A DNA stretch of 64,000 nucleotides from CAVXSP01 sp963764505 (GTDB lineage Bacteria; Acidobacteriota; Vicinamibacteria; Vicinamibacterales; SCN-69-37): positions 3,100,001 through 3,164,000 of the forward strand of contig CAVXSP010000001.1 of assembly GCA_963764505.1 (NCBI GenBank), given 5' to 3'. A model generated the notes under the pieces. The model was not told the DNA's origin, ran no database searches, and saw only the letters and a list, made by a program, of their open reading frames with translations. Below are positions 1-8,612 of this stretch, in pieces; the stretch's first letter is position 1; the number at the start of each line of letters is the position of its first letter. Position numbers and translations under genes: made by a program.

Positions 1-987
1 CCACGTCAGGTTCACGCCCAGGTCCCACGACGTCTTCCACTCGTCGGTGCGGGGGACGAAGCGTTGATTCGGTCGCGAGGGCTCGACGGCGGCGACTCCG
101 GCGACTTGTGGGCGTGACGCCGCGAGCGCCGCCTCGGCGGTGGATTGGAGGCCGCGCTGCCGCTCCTCGAGTCCGGTCCGCTCTGCGCGGTTCGCGCGTG
201 CCCGGGCGACGAGCGTCCCGGCCGAGAGTGACGCCGCCTCGGCGGCGCCAGGGATCGGCCGATCGACGGGAGTGACCGCATCGATCGGCTGGTCGAGATC
301 GGCGCCAATCAGACGCGCCAGCTCGACCTGCGCGAGCGCCGCGCCGTTGCGCGCCTGGATGAGCTCCACGTTCTCGCGGGCGCGCTGCGCCTGGGCCGAC
401 AGCAGATCGTTCGGCGGCAGCAGTCCCGCGTTCACGCGCGCCTGAACGTCGCCGACCCAGGCGTCCATGCGCGCCACCTCGGCCTCGAGCACGTTGCCGC
501 GCTCGCGCGCGGTCACGAGCGCCCAGTACGCCTGAATCGTTTCGAGCCGGACGTCCTCCTCCGTCGACGCCGCATCGGCTTGCGTGGCGCGCAGGTCGGC
601 GCGCGCCGCGTCAACGGCGGCGCCCGTCCGCCCGCTCGTGAAGATCGGCACGGCCATTTCCGCGCGGACCCGGTAGTTGTCGGGGATATCCGGGAACAGG
701 GCGCGGATGGTGCCGTTCGGCTGTGGAATCCCGAACGGCTCGATGTGGTTGGTCCGCAGATAGCCGCTCGTGGCCGTGACCGACGGCGACCGGGCGGCCG
801 TGCGCGAGGCGACCGTGGCCGCTGCCGCCGCTTCGTGCGCGCGGGCCTCGGCCAGCCGCGGCGCCCTGGCGACCGCCTGCTGCAGCGCGTCCCCCAGCGT
901 CAGGTGGAGTGGCGTCTGTGCCGCGGCCGGCGCGGCCGTCGCGACGAGCAGGGCCACGAGCGTTCGAGCCGTCCGCGCGGTCTTCAT
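1..987 (-). CDS. TolC-family outer-membrane efflux protein (3' end beyond window)
   Basis: Outer-membrane channel of a tripartite exporter. The reading frame stays open to the window edge, so only the first 329 codons are present. It opens with a signal peptide (KTARTARTLVALLVATAA, cleavage after AAAQ) followed by the helix-rich, Ala/Arg-rich repeats typical of TolC. Near residue 320 there is a strand-like WDLGVNLTW, the pattern of a TolC beta-strand. Its ATG overlaps the stop of the ABC ATPase in an ATGA, so it is translated as part of the HlyD-ABC-TolC operon. The ABC-2 permease expected for this exporter is not in the window and probably lies further to the left. Confidence 0.85.
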   Translation of the reverse strand, partial: MKTARTARTLVALLVATAAPAAAQTPLHLTLGDALQQAVARAPRLAEARAHEAAAAATVASRTAARSPSVTATSGYLRTNHIEPFGIPQPNGTIRALFPDIPDNYRVRAEMAVPIFTSGRTGAAVDAARADLRATQADAASTEEDVRLETIQAYWALVTARERGNVLEAEVARMDAWVGDVQARVNAGLLPPNDLLSAQAQRARENVELIQARNGAALAQVELARLIGADLDQPIDAVTPVDRPIPGAAEAASLSAGTLVARARANRAERTGLEERQRGLQSTAEAALAASRPQVAGVAAVEPSRPNQRFVPRTDEWKTSWDLGVNLTW

Positions 988-1937
988 GAGTGTGCCCCCG
1001 ACGCCAGCAGTTCGATGAAGACGTCCTCCAGCGTCGGCCGGATCGTGCGGATGCCGGTCGGCTCGATCGTCGCCGCTCGGAGCGCCGCGGCAATCTCGGC
1101 CCCGGCGCTCTCCGATTCGACGCGGACGTGCAGACGGTCGCCGAAGAGCTGGACGCGCGCCTCGCCCAAGGTCGATCGGAGGACCCGCAGGGCCTGGCGC
1201 GGCGGCGCCGCGACCACTTCGAGGATCACGCCGCTCATCCCCGCCTGCAGCGCCGCCGGCGCATCCAGCGCGAGCAGCCGACCTGCGTCGAGCAGCGCGA
1301 CGCGCGCGCAGCGCTCGGCCTCGTCGAGATAGGGCGTGGCCATCACGATCGTGAGCCCCTCCCCGAGGAACTCGGCGAGCAGCTTCCAGAATTCGCGCCG
1401 CGAGACCGGGTCCACGCCCGTCGTCGGCTCGTCCAGCACGAGGATCGGCGGCTCGTGCACGAGCGTGCAGGCGAGGGCCAGCTTCTGCTTCATCCCGCCC
1501 GACAGCCGATCGGCCCGACGTCCGCGAAAGGCCACGAGGCCAGTGAGCTCCAGCAGGCGCGTGCGCCGCTCGGCGTAGTCCGAGCGCCCGTGGATGCTGG
1601 CGAAGAACGCGATGTTCTCGTCCACCGACAGGTCGCCGTACAGACTGAACTGCTGCGAGACATATCCGATCGAAGCGGTCGCCTCCCGATGGGCGCGGAC
1701 GGGATCGAGGCCGGCGACGCGCACCGTTCCGCGATCGGGCGCCAGCAGGCCGCAGATCAGCCGGAGCGAGGTCGTCTTTCCCGCCCCATCCGGGCCGATG
1801 ATCCCGAACATCTCGCCCGTGCGAACATCGAATGTCACGTCGCCGATGGCGAGCGTGGCCCCGAACGTCTTCCGCACGTCGGCGAACTGCACCGCCGGAT
1901 CCGTCTGGGTTGGCGCGTGCGCGCGCGACACGGTCAT
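984..1937 (-). CDS. ABC-2 type multidrug exporter ATP-binding protein
   Basis: Cytoplasmic ATPase that powers an ABC-2 exporter. The 317-residue protein has Walker A GPDGAGKTT near residue 50, a Q-loop region (YVSQQFSLYGDLSVDEN), the signature LSGGMKQKLALA, Walker B LVLDEPTTGVD, and the C-terminal extension (about residue 230 onward) seen in DrrA/CcmA-like drug-export ATPases. It overlaps HlyD upstream (ATGA at 1934-1937) and TolC downstream (984-987), which indicates one translationally coupled operon. The substrate cannot be read from the sequence. Confidence 0.93.
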   Translation of the reverse strand: MTVSRAHAPTQTDPAVQFADVRKTFGATLAIGDVTFDVRTGEMFGIIGPDGAGKTTSLRLICGLLAPDRGTVRVAGLDPVRAHREATASIGYVSQQFSLYGDLSVDENIAFFASIHGRSDYAERRTRLLELTGLVAFRGRRADRLSGGMKQKLALACTLVHEPPILVLDEPTTGVDPVSRREFWKLLAEFLGEGLTIVMATPYLDEAERCARVALLDAGRLLALDAPAALQAGMSGVILEVVAAPPRQALRVLRSTLGEARVQLFGDRLHVRVESESAGAEIAAALRAATIEPTGIRTIRPTLEDVFIELLASGAHS

Positions 1938-2989
1938 TGCGTCGCTCCGGCCTGGAACTGCACCTCGACCGGCATCCCCGGTTTGAGAAGCCCGGCGCGG
2001 TTGTCGACCGCCACCTTGACCCGATAGACGAGCTTGGCGCGCTCGTTGGAGGTCTGGACGTTGCGCGGCGTGAACTCCGCCCTGGGCGAGACGAAGGCGA
2101 TCCGTCCCGCGAGCCGATCGCCGGCGTCCGTGATCACCGTCGCCGCCTGCTCGATCTTCAGCGCGGGCACGAGCGGCTCCTCGACGTAGGCGTTCACCCA
2201 GGCATGATCGAGGTCGAGAATCACGACGAGCGGCGTGCCGGTGGCGACGAGTTCCCCCGGCTCGACCAGGCGTGCCGACACGATGCCGCCCGACGGCGCG
2301 AGGACGGTGGCGTCGCGCCGGTTCTGCTCGAGGGAGGCGATTTGCGCGTCGGCGGCCTCCACGTGTGCGCGGGCGGCGGCAATCTCCTCCGGGCGCGCGC
2401 CCGCCTTCAACCTCTCGAGCGTGGCCGTCGCGGCGCGTATCCTGTCGTTGGCGGCGGCGACCTTCGCCTCGGCCTGTTCCCGGCGCGCGACGGCGTCATC
2501 GCGCGCCTTCTCCGCGCCGGCCCGCGCGCGCAGCAGCTGCTCGAATCTCGCTTCGTCGGCCTTCGCCGCCGCCAGCTCCGACTGGACCGCCCCCAGCTCC
2601 GATCGCGCCGCCGCGAGCTGCGCGTCCGCCTGCCGGACGTCCTCGGTCCGGCTGCCAGCTTCGAGCAGCCGAAGCTGCGCCTCGGCCTGGCTGCGCTCCG
2701 CGTGGGCCTGCCGCAGGCGGAGGTCGATATCGGTCGTGTCGACGATTACCACGACCTGGCCGGCCCTCACCCGCTCGCCCTCGGTGACGTCGACCCGCTC
2801 GACACGGCCCGGGGTCTTCGACGCGAGATTGACTTCGGTCGCTTCGACGTATCCCGACGCCCGCGGCGGCGTCGCGGCCGCCTGTCTCCGGCAGCCCATG
2901 GCCACGGCCATCGTCGCCGCCATGACGATGGCGAGCGCCAGCCGGGCACGGCCACGCGCGGCCTCCCGGGGAAACACACAGACTCGCAT
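1934..2989 (-). CDS. HlyD-family periplasmic adaptor lipoprotein
   Basis: Membrane-fusion protein linking the inner-membrane ABC pump to TolC. I chose the ATG at 2989 because it lies just after the TetR stop and gives a proper lipoprotein signal (hydrophobic LALAIVMAATMAVA, then MGC lipobox); the longer frame to 3121 would run through the TetR gene. The body has the biotinyl-lipoyl-like half motif (GYVEATEVNLASKTPGRV), a long Ala/Arg/Glu coiled-coil hairpin (about residues 90-210), a second lipoyl half (APSGGIVSARLVEPGELV) and a beta-barrel domain. Its gene sits between the regulator and the ATPase, overlapping the latter by four bases. Confidence 0.92.
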   Translation of the reverse strand: MRVCVFPREAARGRARLALAIVMAATMAVAMGCRRQAAATPPRASGYVEATEVNLASKTPGRVERVDVTEGERVRAGQVVVIVDTTDIDLRLRQAHAERSQAEAQLRLLEAGSRTEDVRQADAQLAAARSELGAVQSELAAAKADEARFEQLLRARAGAEKARDDAVARREQAEAKVAAANDRIRAATATLERLKAGARPEEIAAARAHVEAADAQIASLEQNRRDATVLAPSGGIVSARLVEPGELVATGTPLVVILDLDHAWVNAYVEEPLVPALKIEQAATVITDAGDRLAGRIAFVSPRAEFTPRNVQTSNERAKLVYRVKVAVDNRAGLLKPGMPVEVQFQAGATQ

Positions 2990-2991
2990 GG

Positions 2992-3669
2992 TCACGGGCG
3001 TTGGCTCCTGGTGCGCCGCCGGGAGGCGGACGAATTGGGACGGGTCAGGACGGCAAGGGCCGCTTCCTGGACGTAGGTGATTGCCGAGTCGCGCGTGACA
3101 TCGTCGAGCGCAAATGGCCACGGCCCACGCAGACGCGTGCGCACGGGAGTCGAGGCGCTGAAGAGCAGCAGAGGGCCGACAATCGCCATCTGCGTGAGCA
3201 GCGGGTGGACCGTCCGGAACCGTCCGGTGCGTCGGCCCTGGTCGAGGATGGCCACGAGGGTCTCCATGACGGCGCGCATCTCGACGAGGATGGCCTCGTT
3301 CAGATGGCGTCCGCCCTCGGCGAGCTCGCGCAGCCAGATGGCGGGAAAGTGCGGGCGCGCGACGGCCGTGGCCGCGATTGCGGCTACGAAGGCTCGGAGC
3401 TGCCCCTCGGCGGGGCCGCCCGCGTCCGGGACGCCGCGGACGGCCTCGGCGGTCGACCCGAAGACGTCGCGCAGGATCTCGCGGTAGAGCGCCGCCTTGT
3501 TGGTGAAGTGATAGTAGACCATCGCCTTGTTCACGCGCGCGCGGGCGGCGATCCGGTGGACCTTCGCCCCCGCGAAGCCGCGATCGGCGAACTCGGCGGC
3601 CGCAGCCGCCAGCAGGCGCGCCCGGGTCGCGCCCGGCAGCCGCCGCCCGCCACGCCGCTGACTAACCAT
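2992..3669 (-). CDS. TetR/AcrR-family transcriptional regulator
   Basis: Probable repressor of the downstream HlyD-ABC-TolC exporter. The 225-residue protein starts with a TetR helix-turn-helix (residues about 15-60: TRARLLAAAAAEFADRGF, then VNKAMVYYHFTNKAALYRE). The C-terminal ligand domain is helical and not diagnostic. It is the first gene of the operon and ends two bases before the HlyD start, a layout usual for autoregulated TetR exporters. A palindrome covering its own start codon is a candidate operator. The inducing ligand is unknown. Confidence 0.92.
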   Translation of the reverse strand: MVSQRRGGRRLPGATRARLLAAAAAEFADRGFAGAKVHRIAARARVNKAMVYYHFTNKAALYREILRDVFGSTAEAVRGVPDAGGPAEGQLRAFVAAIAATAVARPHFPAIWLRELAEGGRHLNEAILVEMRAVMETLVAILDQGRRTGRFRTVHPLLTQMAIVGPLLLFSASTPVRTRLRGPWPFALDDVTRDSAITYVQEAALAVLTRPNSSASRRRTRSQRP

Positions 3670-3676
3670 TTAGTTA
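3663..3676. promoter_or_regulatory. Candidate TetR operator overlapping the tetR start codon
   Basis: TAAC at 3663-3666 and GTTA at 3673-3676 form an inverted repeat around the TetR start codon (ATG complement at 3667-3669), in a locally A+T-rich island within very G+C-rich DNA. A repressor bound here would block both initiation and translation start of the operon. TetR-family autoregulation through a palindrome at the gene start is well established; that this palindrome is the site is inference. Confidence 0.45.
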
Positions 3677-3717
3677 ATAGACACCCGGAGCCCGTGGCGG
3701 GTCAAGTGGAGATCGGG

Positions 3718-4465
3718 CTAGAGCAGATCCTGCAGCCGCTGGTACCCCGCCCGGCTGACCGGCAGCTGGGTGCCGTCGGTCAGCACCGCGAGCCGGCTGT
3801 CCTTCGCGTAGAGCTCCACGCGCGAGAGCCGATCGATGTTGAGGACGTAGGACCGGTGAATGCGAACGAACCGCCGGCCGTCGAGCTGCGCCTCGACATC
3901 CGCCAGCGTCTGCTCCTTCAGGAGCGAGCGCCCCCGCGTCCGGACCGCGATGTAGTCGTCCTGCGCCTCGATATAGTCGATGCGGTCCACGGGCACCACG
4001 TGCACCTGAGCGCCGTCGCGGATGACGATACGGTCCGCCGGCGCGTCGCCACGCGCGGTCGCCTTGAGCGCGCCCCCCGACGGCCGCTCGGCCGCGCCGC
4101 GGCTTCGCGCGCGCGCGATCGCCGCCGCGAGCCGCTCTCGGCTGAACGGCTTGAGGAGATAGTCCACGGCGTGTACCTCGAACGCGCGCAGGGCGAACCG
4201 ATCGTAGGCCGTCACGAACACCACCGGGACCTCGCCCCCGATCAGCTCGACCACCTCGAAGCCGTCGAGCTTCGGCATCTGCACGTCCAGCAGGATCAGA
4301 TCGGGCGCCAGAATCCGCGACCAGCTTCACGGCCTCGAAGCCGTTCCCGCACTCGCCGGCAATCTCCACCTCCGGCATCGTCTCGAGGTCGTGTCGCAGC
4401 GCAAGGCGCGCCGGCTCCTCGTCGTCGACGATGAGCACCCGGAGCCGCCCGGAGGCGCGACTCAC
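3718..4465 (-). pseudogene. LytTR-family response regulator, frameshifted
   Basis: Response regulator with a receiver domain and a LytTR DNA-binding domain. The first part (from ATG 4465) has the acidic pocket VLIVDDEEPARLALRHDL; the second part, in another frame, begins DLILLDVQMPKLDGFEVV (phospho-acceptor Asp) and continues with VTAYDRFALRAF, KPFSRERL and a LytTR domain (IDYIEAQDDYIAVRTRGRS, FVRIHRSYVLN). Dropping one C of the CC at 4308-4309 rejoins the frames as VADSAPDLILLDV, so a single inserted base breaks the gene. Its start overlaps the kinase stop (ATGA). It could be an assembly error or a real lesion; everything else looks intact. Confidence 0.85.
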
Positions 4466-5650
4466 CGCGCCTCCGCTTCGGATGCGGCCGGCCGGCTCTC
4501 TGCCCTTCTTCCGGACCGGTCGGCATCGCGCGATCGCGAGGCTGCGGGCGCCTCCTCCGGCAGCGTCGCCGCAAGCGCCCGGACCGCGTCCGCCGCCGGC
4601 CCCGCCGTCGCAGGGATGCTGAGGCGTACGTGGAAGGCGTCCTCGGTCGAGCTCACCACGAGATGCGCCCGCGGACCGAACGTGGCGGCCAGGCGCCGCC
4701 GGACGAGCTCCAGCCCGCGCCCGGTACCCGGGCGGGCTCCGTCGCTGTCCCTGGGATTGTGCACGTCAATCAGCACATGCTCGCCCGATCGCAGGACGGC
4801 CACCTCGATGGCGCCGCCCTCGATGCGGGTCGCAATTCCGTGCCGCACCGCGTTCTCGACCAGCGGCTGGAGCAGCAGCGGAGGCACCTGTGCCTCCGCC
4901 GCTCCCGGCGCAATCGACGTCGTCACCGACAGCCGGCTTCCGAACCGCACGCGCTCGATTCGCAGGTACTGCTCGGCCAGCGCGACTTCCCGTCCGAGCG
5001 CGATGCTCGGCGAGGCACCCACGTCGAGGCTCTCCCGCAGGAACTCCGCGAGAAGCTGGCACATCTCGCGGGCGCGCGGCGGAATCCGCCGTCGTGAGGC
5101 CGGCGATCGAGTTGAGGCTGTTGAACAGGAAGTGCGGGTCGATCTGCGCTCGCAGCGCGCGCAGCTCCGCGTCGCGGTGCGCCACCTCGGAGGCCAGCAC
5201 ACGCCGCGACGCCTCGGCCGAGTCTTCGAACGCCCGCATCAGGTAGTGCCCGGCGACGGAGGAGAGGTACAGCGGTCCGCCGAACTCGGCGACGAGCGCG
5301 ACCAGCGTCCGCATGGGCACGTCACCGGGCTCCCACTCGTTCCAGGTCAGCAGTGTCCACCAGCCGTAGCCCGCCGCGGCCCAGACGCCGCCGGCCACCA
5401 CAGCGGCGCCGGCCGCCGCGAGGCCGACCCGCAGCGCCGGCGTGCGCGAGAGCGGCAGGGCGCGGCACAGGAACGCGGCCGAAGAGGACAGCGGGGCTGC
5501 CGCCAGAGCGAGCGGTACCGCGAAGAGCATCGCCTGGCTCCACGGCACGCCAAGCGCAACGCGGACGAGGATTCCGAGGACGCCGCCGGCAAGAGCCGAC
5601 CCGGCGAGTTGGACCTGCAGCCGCCGCCGATAGCCGAGCCAGGATTCCAT
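4462..5650 (-). pseudogene. LytS-type sensor histidine kinase, frameshifted
   Basis: Membrane sensor kinase, partner of the LytTR regulator. From ATG 5650 the first frame gives several membrane segments (about residues 12-110) and the phospho-acceptor motif AQIDPHFLFNSLNSIAGL of the His_kinase family. The frame then changes near 5068-5084; skipping one base restores TADSARAREMCQLLAEFL, after which come the N-box LQPLVENAVRHGI and G-box GTGRGLELVRRRL. Total length is near 395 residues, normal for the family. It follows the LiaF-like gene by two bases and overlaps the regulator. Together with the break in its partner, this is either two indel errors or a decayed pair. Confidence 0.85.
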
Positions 5651-5652
5651 GG

Positions 5653-6330
5653 CTACGTCTTGATCTCCACACCTCCCATGATGACGCTGCCGCGCACGAT
5701 CAGCCGGTGCTGCGCATCGCGTCCGCCCGTGGTCTTGTCCTCGACGCCTCCGATGATCGGCGTGACACGGTTGATCACCGCCCAGTCCGGCGGCACCGTG
5801 ATCTCGATGCCGCCCATCACGGCGAACACGTCGATGACGGCGTCGCCCGACGCGGTGCCGGCCCCACGCAGGTCCATTTCGATGCCGCCCATGATGGCGG
5901 TCAGGTTGGCGCCGCGGAAGTCGGGCACCGAGATCCGACGTTCGATGCCCGACCAGAACGCGAACTCGGCTCCCCCCTCGCTGACATTCCCGCCCGCCCC
6001 TCCGGACGCGCGGGCCCGTACAATCAGGAACACGCCGAGCGCCACGAGCAGCAGCGGAAGCAGTTCCCTCACGCCGACGAGGAACCAGAGTCCGAGGAAG
6101 ACGACCACGATCCCAATCGTCCGGTCGGACGCCGAACGCGCCGAGACGATCTTCGCCGCGCCCAGCCCGATGATGATGATGGGCCACCAGCCCAGCACGC
6201 GACGAACCGCGTACGGCTCGAGCCAGCCGATGTTCCCCGCAGTCAGGACGAGACCCCAGATCACAATGAGCAGCCCGATCACCGCCTGGGGCGTGAGCGA
6301 CACGCGCGGGCGCGTCGGATCAATCGGCAC
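5653..6330 (-). CDS. LiaF-like cell-envelope response membrane protein
   Basis: Membrane protein of the LiaF/YvqF type, known in Firmicutes as a modulator of an envelope-stress two-component system. The 225-residue sequence has four hydrophobic segments (about residues 15-32, 48-60, 72-85, 88-102), then a soluble beta-helix-like C-terminus with repeated glycine-rich turns (AIMGGIEMDL, AVMGGIEITV, IIGGVED, VIMGGVEI). It lies between a LiaI-like protein (11-base overlap) and the LytS-type kinase (2-base gap), so the locus resembles a LiaI-F-S-R module with a LytTR output instead of the usual LuxR one. Confidence 0.8.
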   Translation of the reverse strand: MPIDPTRPRVSLTPQAVIGLLIVIWGLVLTAGNIGWLEPYAVRRVLGWWPIIIIGLGAAKIVSARSASDRTIGIVVVFLGLWFLVGVRELLPLLLVALGVFLIVRARASGGAGGNVSEGGAEFAFWSGIERRISVPDFRGANLTAIMGGIEMDLRGAGTASGDAVIDVFAVMGGIEITVPPDWAVINRVTPIIGGVEDKTTGGRDAQHRLIVRGSVIMGGVEIKT

Positions 6331-6682
6331 GGCGCCCTCCCTCGACGATCCCGCGCCGGTGCGGCCCGCTTCCGAGCAGGAGCGAGGCGCCCGCCGCCAC
6401 GATGAACAGCGGCCAGGACCGCGACAGCGGGAGGACTCCGAAGTTGTTCAGCAGGAAGACGCCCGCCACGAAGATCAGCCAGAGGCCGCCGGCGCGCCCG
6501 CCGCGGCCCTCGCCAGGCACCATCAGCCGGCCCACCCCAACGACGAAGAGCAGCACCGGCCACAGCCGGCCGAACGTCAAGCCGGCGACGATCGGCCATC
6601 CCATCTGACCCGCAAGAAAGATCAGCCCCAGCGCGACAAGCAGGATTCCGCTGATCACCTGGGCCCGCTGGTGCCGTTCCAT
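6320..6682 (-). CDS. LiaI-like small membrane protein (DUF5668 type)
   Basis: Small integral membrane protein of about 120 residues with four predicted helices (ISGILLVALGLIFLAGQMG, WPVLLFVVGVGRLMV, LWLIFVAGVFLLNNFGV, WPLFIVAAGASLLL). Each helix pair carries the GxxxL..N/W pattern of the LiaI/LiaF transmembrane region. I chose ATG 6682 because the sequence just upstream (GAGGAGAG at about 6684-6691 on the coding strand) is a strong Shine-Dalgarno; longer frames lack one. It overlaps the LiaF-like gene by 11 bases and is likely co-transcribed with the kinase and regulator. Confidence 0.8.
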   Translation of the reverse strand: MERHQRAQVISGILLVALGLIFLAGQMGWPIVAGLTFGRLWPVLLFVVGVGRLMVPGEGRGGRAGGLWLIFVAGVFLLNNFGVLPLSRSWPLFIVAAGASLLLGSGPHRRGIVEGGRRAD

Positions 6683-6726
6683 GTCTCTCCTCGCATGCCG
6701 GTGTGCCCTCTGCGCACGCGGCGCCT

Positions 6727-6885
6727 CTATCTTCCTCCGAGCCACAGGTCCAGCGTCATTCCCACCGCATCGGGTCTCGTGGCGACGAGCCACAGCAGCA
6801 CCGCGGCGAGAGCAGAGGCGACGGTGCCCACGATGGCGACTCCGGTCAGCCACGAGGTCGCAGTCCGTCGGATGCCTGCATTCAT
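6727..6885 (-). CDS. Small single-pass membrane protein, unknown
   Basis: A 52-codon frame that I do not recognise. It starts MNAGIRRTATSWL, has one clear hydrophobic helix (about residues 12-35, ending AAVLLWLVAT), and a short C-terminal tail ending LWLGGR. It lies 44 bases upstream of the LiaI-like gene on the same strand and would be the first gene of that operon. There is no strong ribosome-binding site, so translation is uncertain. The helix and position are the main support. Confidence 0.45.
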   Translation of the reverse strand: MNAGIRRTATSWLTGVAIVGTVASALAAVLLWLVATRPDAVGMTLDLWLGGR

Positions 6886-6989
6886 CACATCAGCAGGATA
6901 CGGAGCCGGCCCGGTGCGGGCACCGCCGTCCCGGCCAGCGGCGGCGCGGCATCGGCGAATGGCGCCGCCGCGCTACAATGACCTGCACG

Positions 6990-7715
6990 ATGGCACTCTT
7001 CTCCCGCCCTGCACCGGCTCCGCCGGAATCCGACGTTCTCCCTCCGGACGCGCTCATCTCGCTCAGGGGACTCGAGAAGTCGTATGCGCACGGCGCCAGC
7101 CGCACCTGGGTGCTGCGGCGGATCGCGCTCGACATCAAGGATGGCGAGTTCATCTCGATCATGGGTCCCTCGGGCGCCGGGAAGTCGACGCTGCTGCACA
7201 TCCTGGGCATGCACGACAGCGAGTGGACCGGCGAGTACTACTTCGGCGGGCAGCCTGTACATCGCCTCGCGGCGAAGGACCGGGCGCGCCTGCACAAACA
7301 GCACGTCGGGTTCGTCTTCCAGAGCTATCACCTGCTCGACCACCTCACGGTCTACGAGAACCTCGACGTGCCGCTGTCGTATCGCGACGTCCGCAAGCCC
7401 GATCGCGACAGCATGGTCTGCGACGTCCTGGACCGCTTCAACATCGTGGGCAAGAAGGACCTCTACCCGAGCCAGCTCTCCGGCGGGCAGCAGCAGTTGG
7501 TCGCCGTGGCGCGCGCGGTCATCGCCAACCCGAAGGTCATCCTCGCCGACGAGCCGACCGGGAATCTCCACTCGAGCCAGGGCCGCGAGATCATGGAGCT
7601 GTTCAAGCGATTGAACGCCGAGGGCACGACGATCGTGCAGGTCACGCATTCGGAGACGAATGCCACGTACGGCTCCCGGATCATCCAGCTCCAGGACGGC
7701 TGGCTGGTGGTATGA
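6990..7715 (+). CDS. MacB/LolD-type ABC transporter ATP-binding protein
   Basis: ATPase of the lipoprotein/antimicrobial-peptide export subfamily. Motifs: Walker A GPSGAGKSTLL, Q-loop VFQSYHLLDHLTVYEN, signature LSGGQQQLVAVARA (a QQQ variant of the usual GGQQQR), Walker B VILADEPTGNL, switch histidine VTHSE. ATG 6990 was preferred over 6978 because a -10-like TACAAT at 6974-6979 overlaps the earlier ATG and would put transcription start at or near 6990. It ends in an ATGA overlap with the SCO gene. No FtsX/MacB permease gene is adjacent, so its partner must be encoded elsewhere. Confidence 0.9.
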   Translation: MALFSRPAPAPPESDVLPPDALISLRGLEKSYAHGASRTWVLRRIALDIKDGEFISIMGPSGAGKSTLLHILGMHDSEWTGEYYFGGQPVHRLAAKDRARLHKQHVGFVFQSYHLLDHLTVYENLDVPLSYRDVRKPDRDSMVCDVLDRFNIVGKKDLYPSQLSGGQQQLVAVARAVIANPKVILADEPTGNLHSSQGREIMELFKRLNAEGTTIVQVTHSETNATYGSRIIQLQDGWLVV

Positions 7716-8590
7716 GAGCTCCACGCACAGCGGCCCTCCTCACCACCCTGCTCGTCCTCATCGCCAGCACGTCCGGCTGCCGCCGCGCGGAGCCGCCCAA
7801 GCGATATCCGCTCACCGGCCAGGTCCTGGCTGTCGATCCGGCGCGCAAGGAGCTGACCATCAAGCACGAGGACATTCCGAACCTGATGCCCGCCATGACG
7901 ATGGCCTATCCGGTCGCGACGCCCGAGCTCCTGCAGGGACGGACGCCGGGCGAGCTGATCACGGGCGTGCTCGAAGTGGGCGCTTCGTCGGCGCGGCTGG
8001 TCGAGATCGTCCACGTCGGGTCGGCGCCGCTCCCAGCGAGCGCGACTGCCGGCGGAATGGCGGCCGGCGTGCTGGATGTCGGAGACCAGGTGCCCGACAC
8101 CGCCTTCATCGACCAGTCGAATCATCGGCGCAGCCTGAGCGAGTGGAAGGGCGGTCCCGTGGTGCTGACGTTCATCTACACCCGCTGCCCGCTCCCGAAC
8201 TTCTGCCCCCTGATGGATCAGAACTTCGCGACGCTCCAGCGGCGTCTGGCAGACGACACGGCGCTGCGCGGCCGTGTGAAGCTGCTGACGCTCACGTTCG
8301 ATCCGGAGCACGATACGCCGGACGTCCTGGCCGCCCACGCGCGGACGCTCAAGGCCAATCCCGCGGTCTGGACCTTTCTCACCGGCGACACCGTGACGAT
8401 CGAACGGTTCGCCGGCAAGCTCGGGATTGGCGTGCTGCGCGACCCGCAGGATCCGTCGCAGATCACGCACAATCTCCGGACGTTCCTGCTCGGCGCGGAC
8501 GGCCGGATCGAGAAGATCTACTCGGGCAACGACTGGACGCCGGGCACGGTGCTGGCCGATCTGCGCGACGCGGTGGCGGGCGCCAAATAG
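7712..8590 (+). CDS. CusF-like copper-binding domain fused to SCO1/SenC domain
   Basis: Periplasmic lipoprotein for copper delivery or thiol redox chemistry. The signal ends in a lipobox (LLVLIASTSGC). Residues about 35-110 form a CusF-type fold with the metal-site stretch IPNLMPAMTMAYPV; residues about 130-290 form a SCO1/SenC thioredoxin fold with paired cysteines in YTRCPLPNFCPLMD, the LTFDPEHDTPDVL segment and the conserved metal-site histidine in ITHNLRTF. CusF chaperones Cu(I) and SCO proteins assemble the CuA site of cytochrome oxidase; the fusion suggests hand-over within one chain. It is coupled to the upstream ABC ATPase. Confidence 0.88.
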   Translation: MRAPRTAALLTTLLVLIASTSGCRRAEPPKRYPLTGQVLAVDPARKELTIKHEDIPNLMPAMTMAYPVATPELLQGRTPGELITGVLEVGASSARLVEIVHVGSAPLPASATAGGMAAGVLDVGDQVPDTAFIDQSNHRRSLSEWKGGPVVLTFIYTRCPLPNFCPLMDQNFATLQRRLADDTALRGRVKLLTLTFDPEHDTPDVLAAHARTLKANPAVWTFLTGDTVTIERFAGKLGIGVLRDPQDPSQITHNLRTFLLGADGRIEKIYSGNDWTPGTVLADLRDAVAGAK

Positions 8591-8612
8591 TCGTCACCGT
8601 CGCGCGAGCGTC

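Noticed and set aside
4391..8590. A 1399-codon plus-strand open frame
   Set aside because: Only its end (7712-8590) is real, as the CusF-SCO gene. The rest is antisense to the kinase, LiaF-like and LiaI-like genes and has low-complexity composition.
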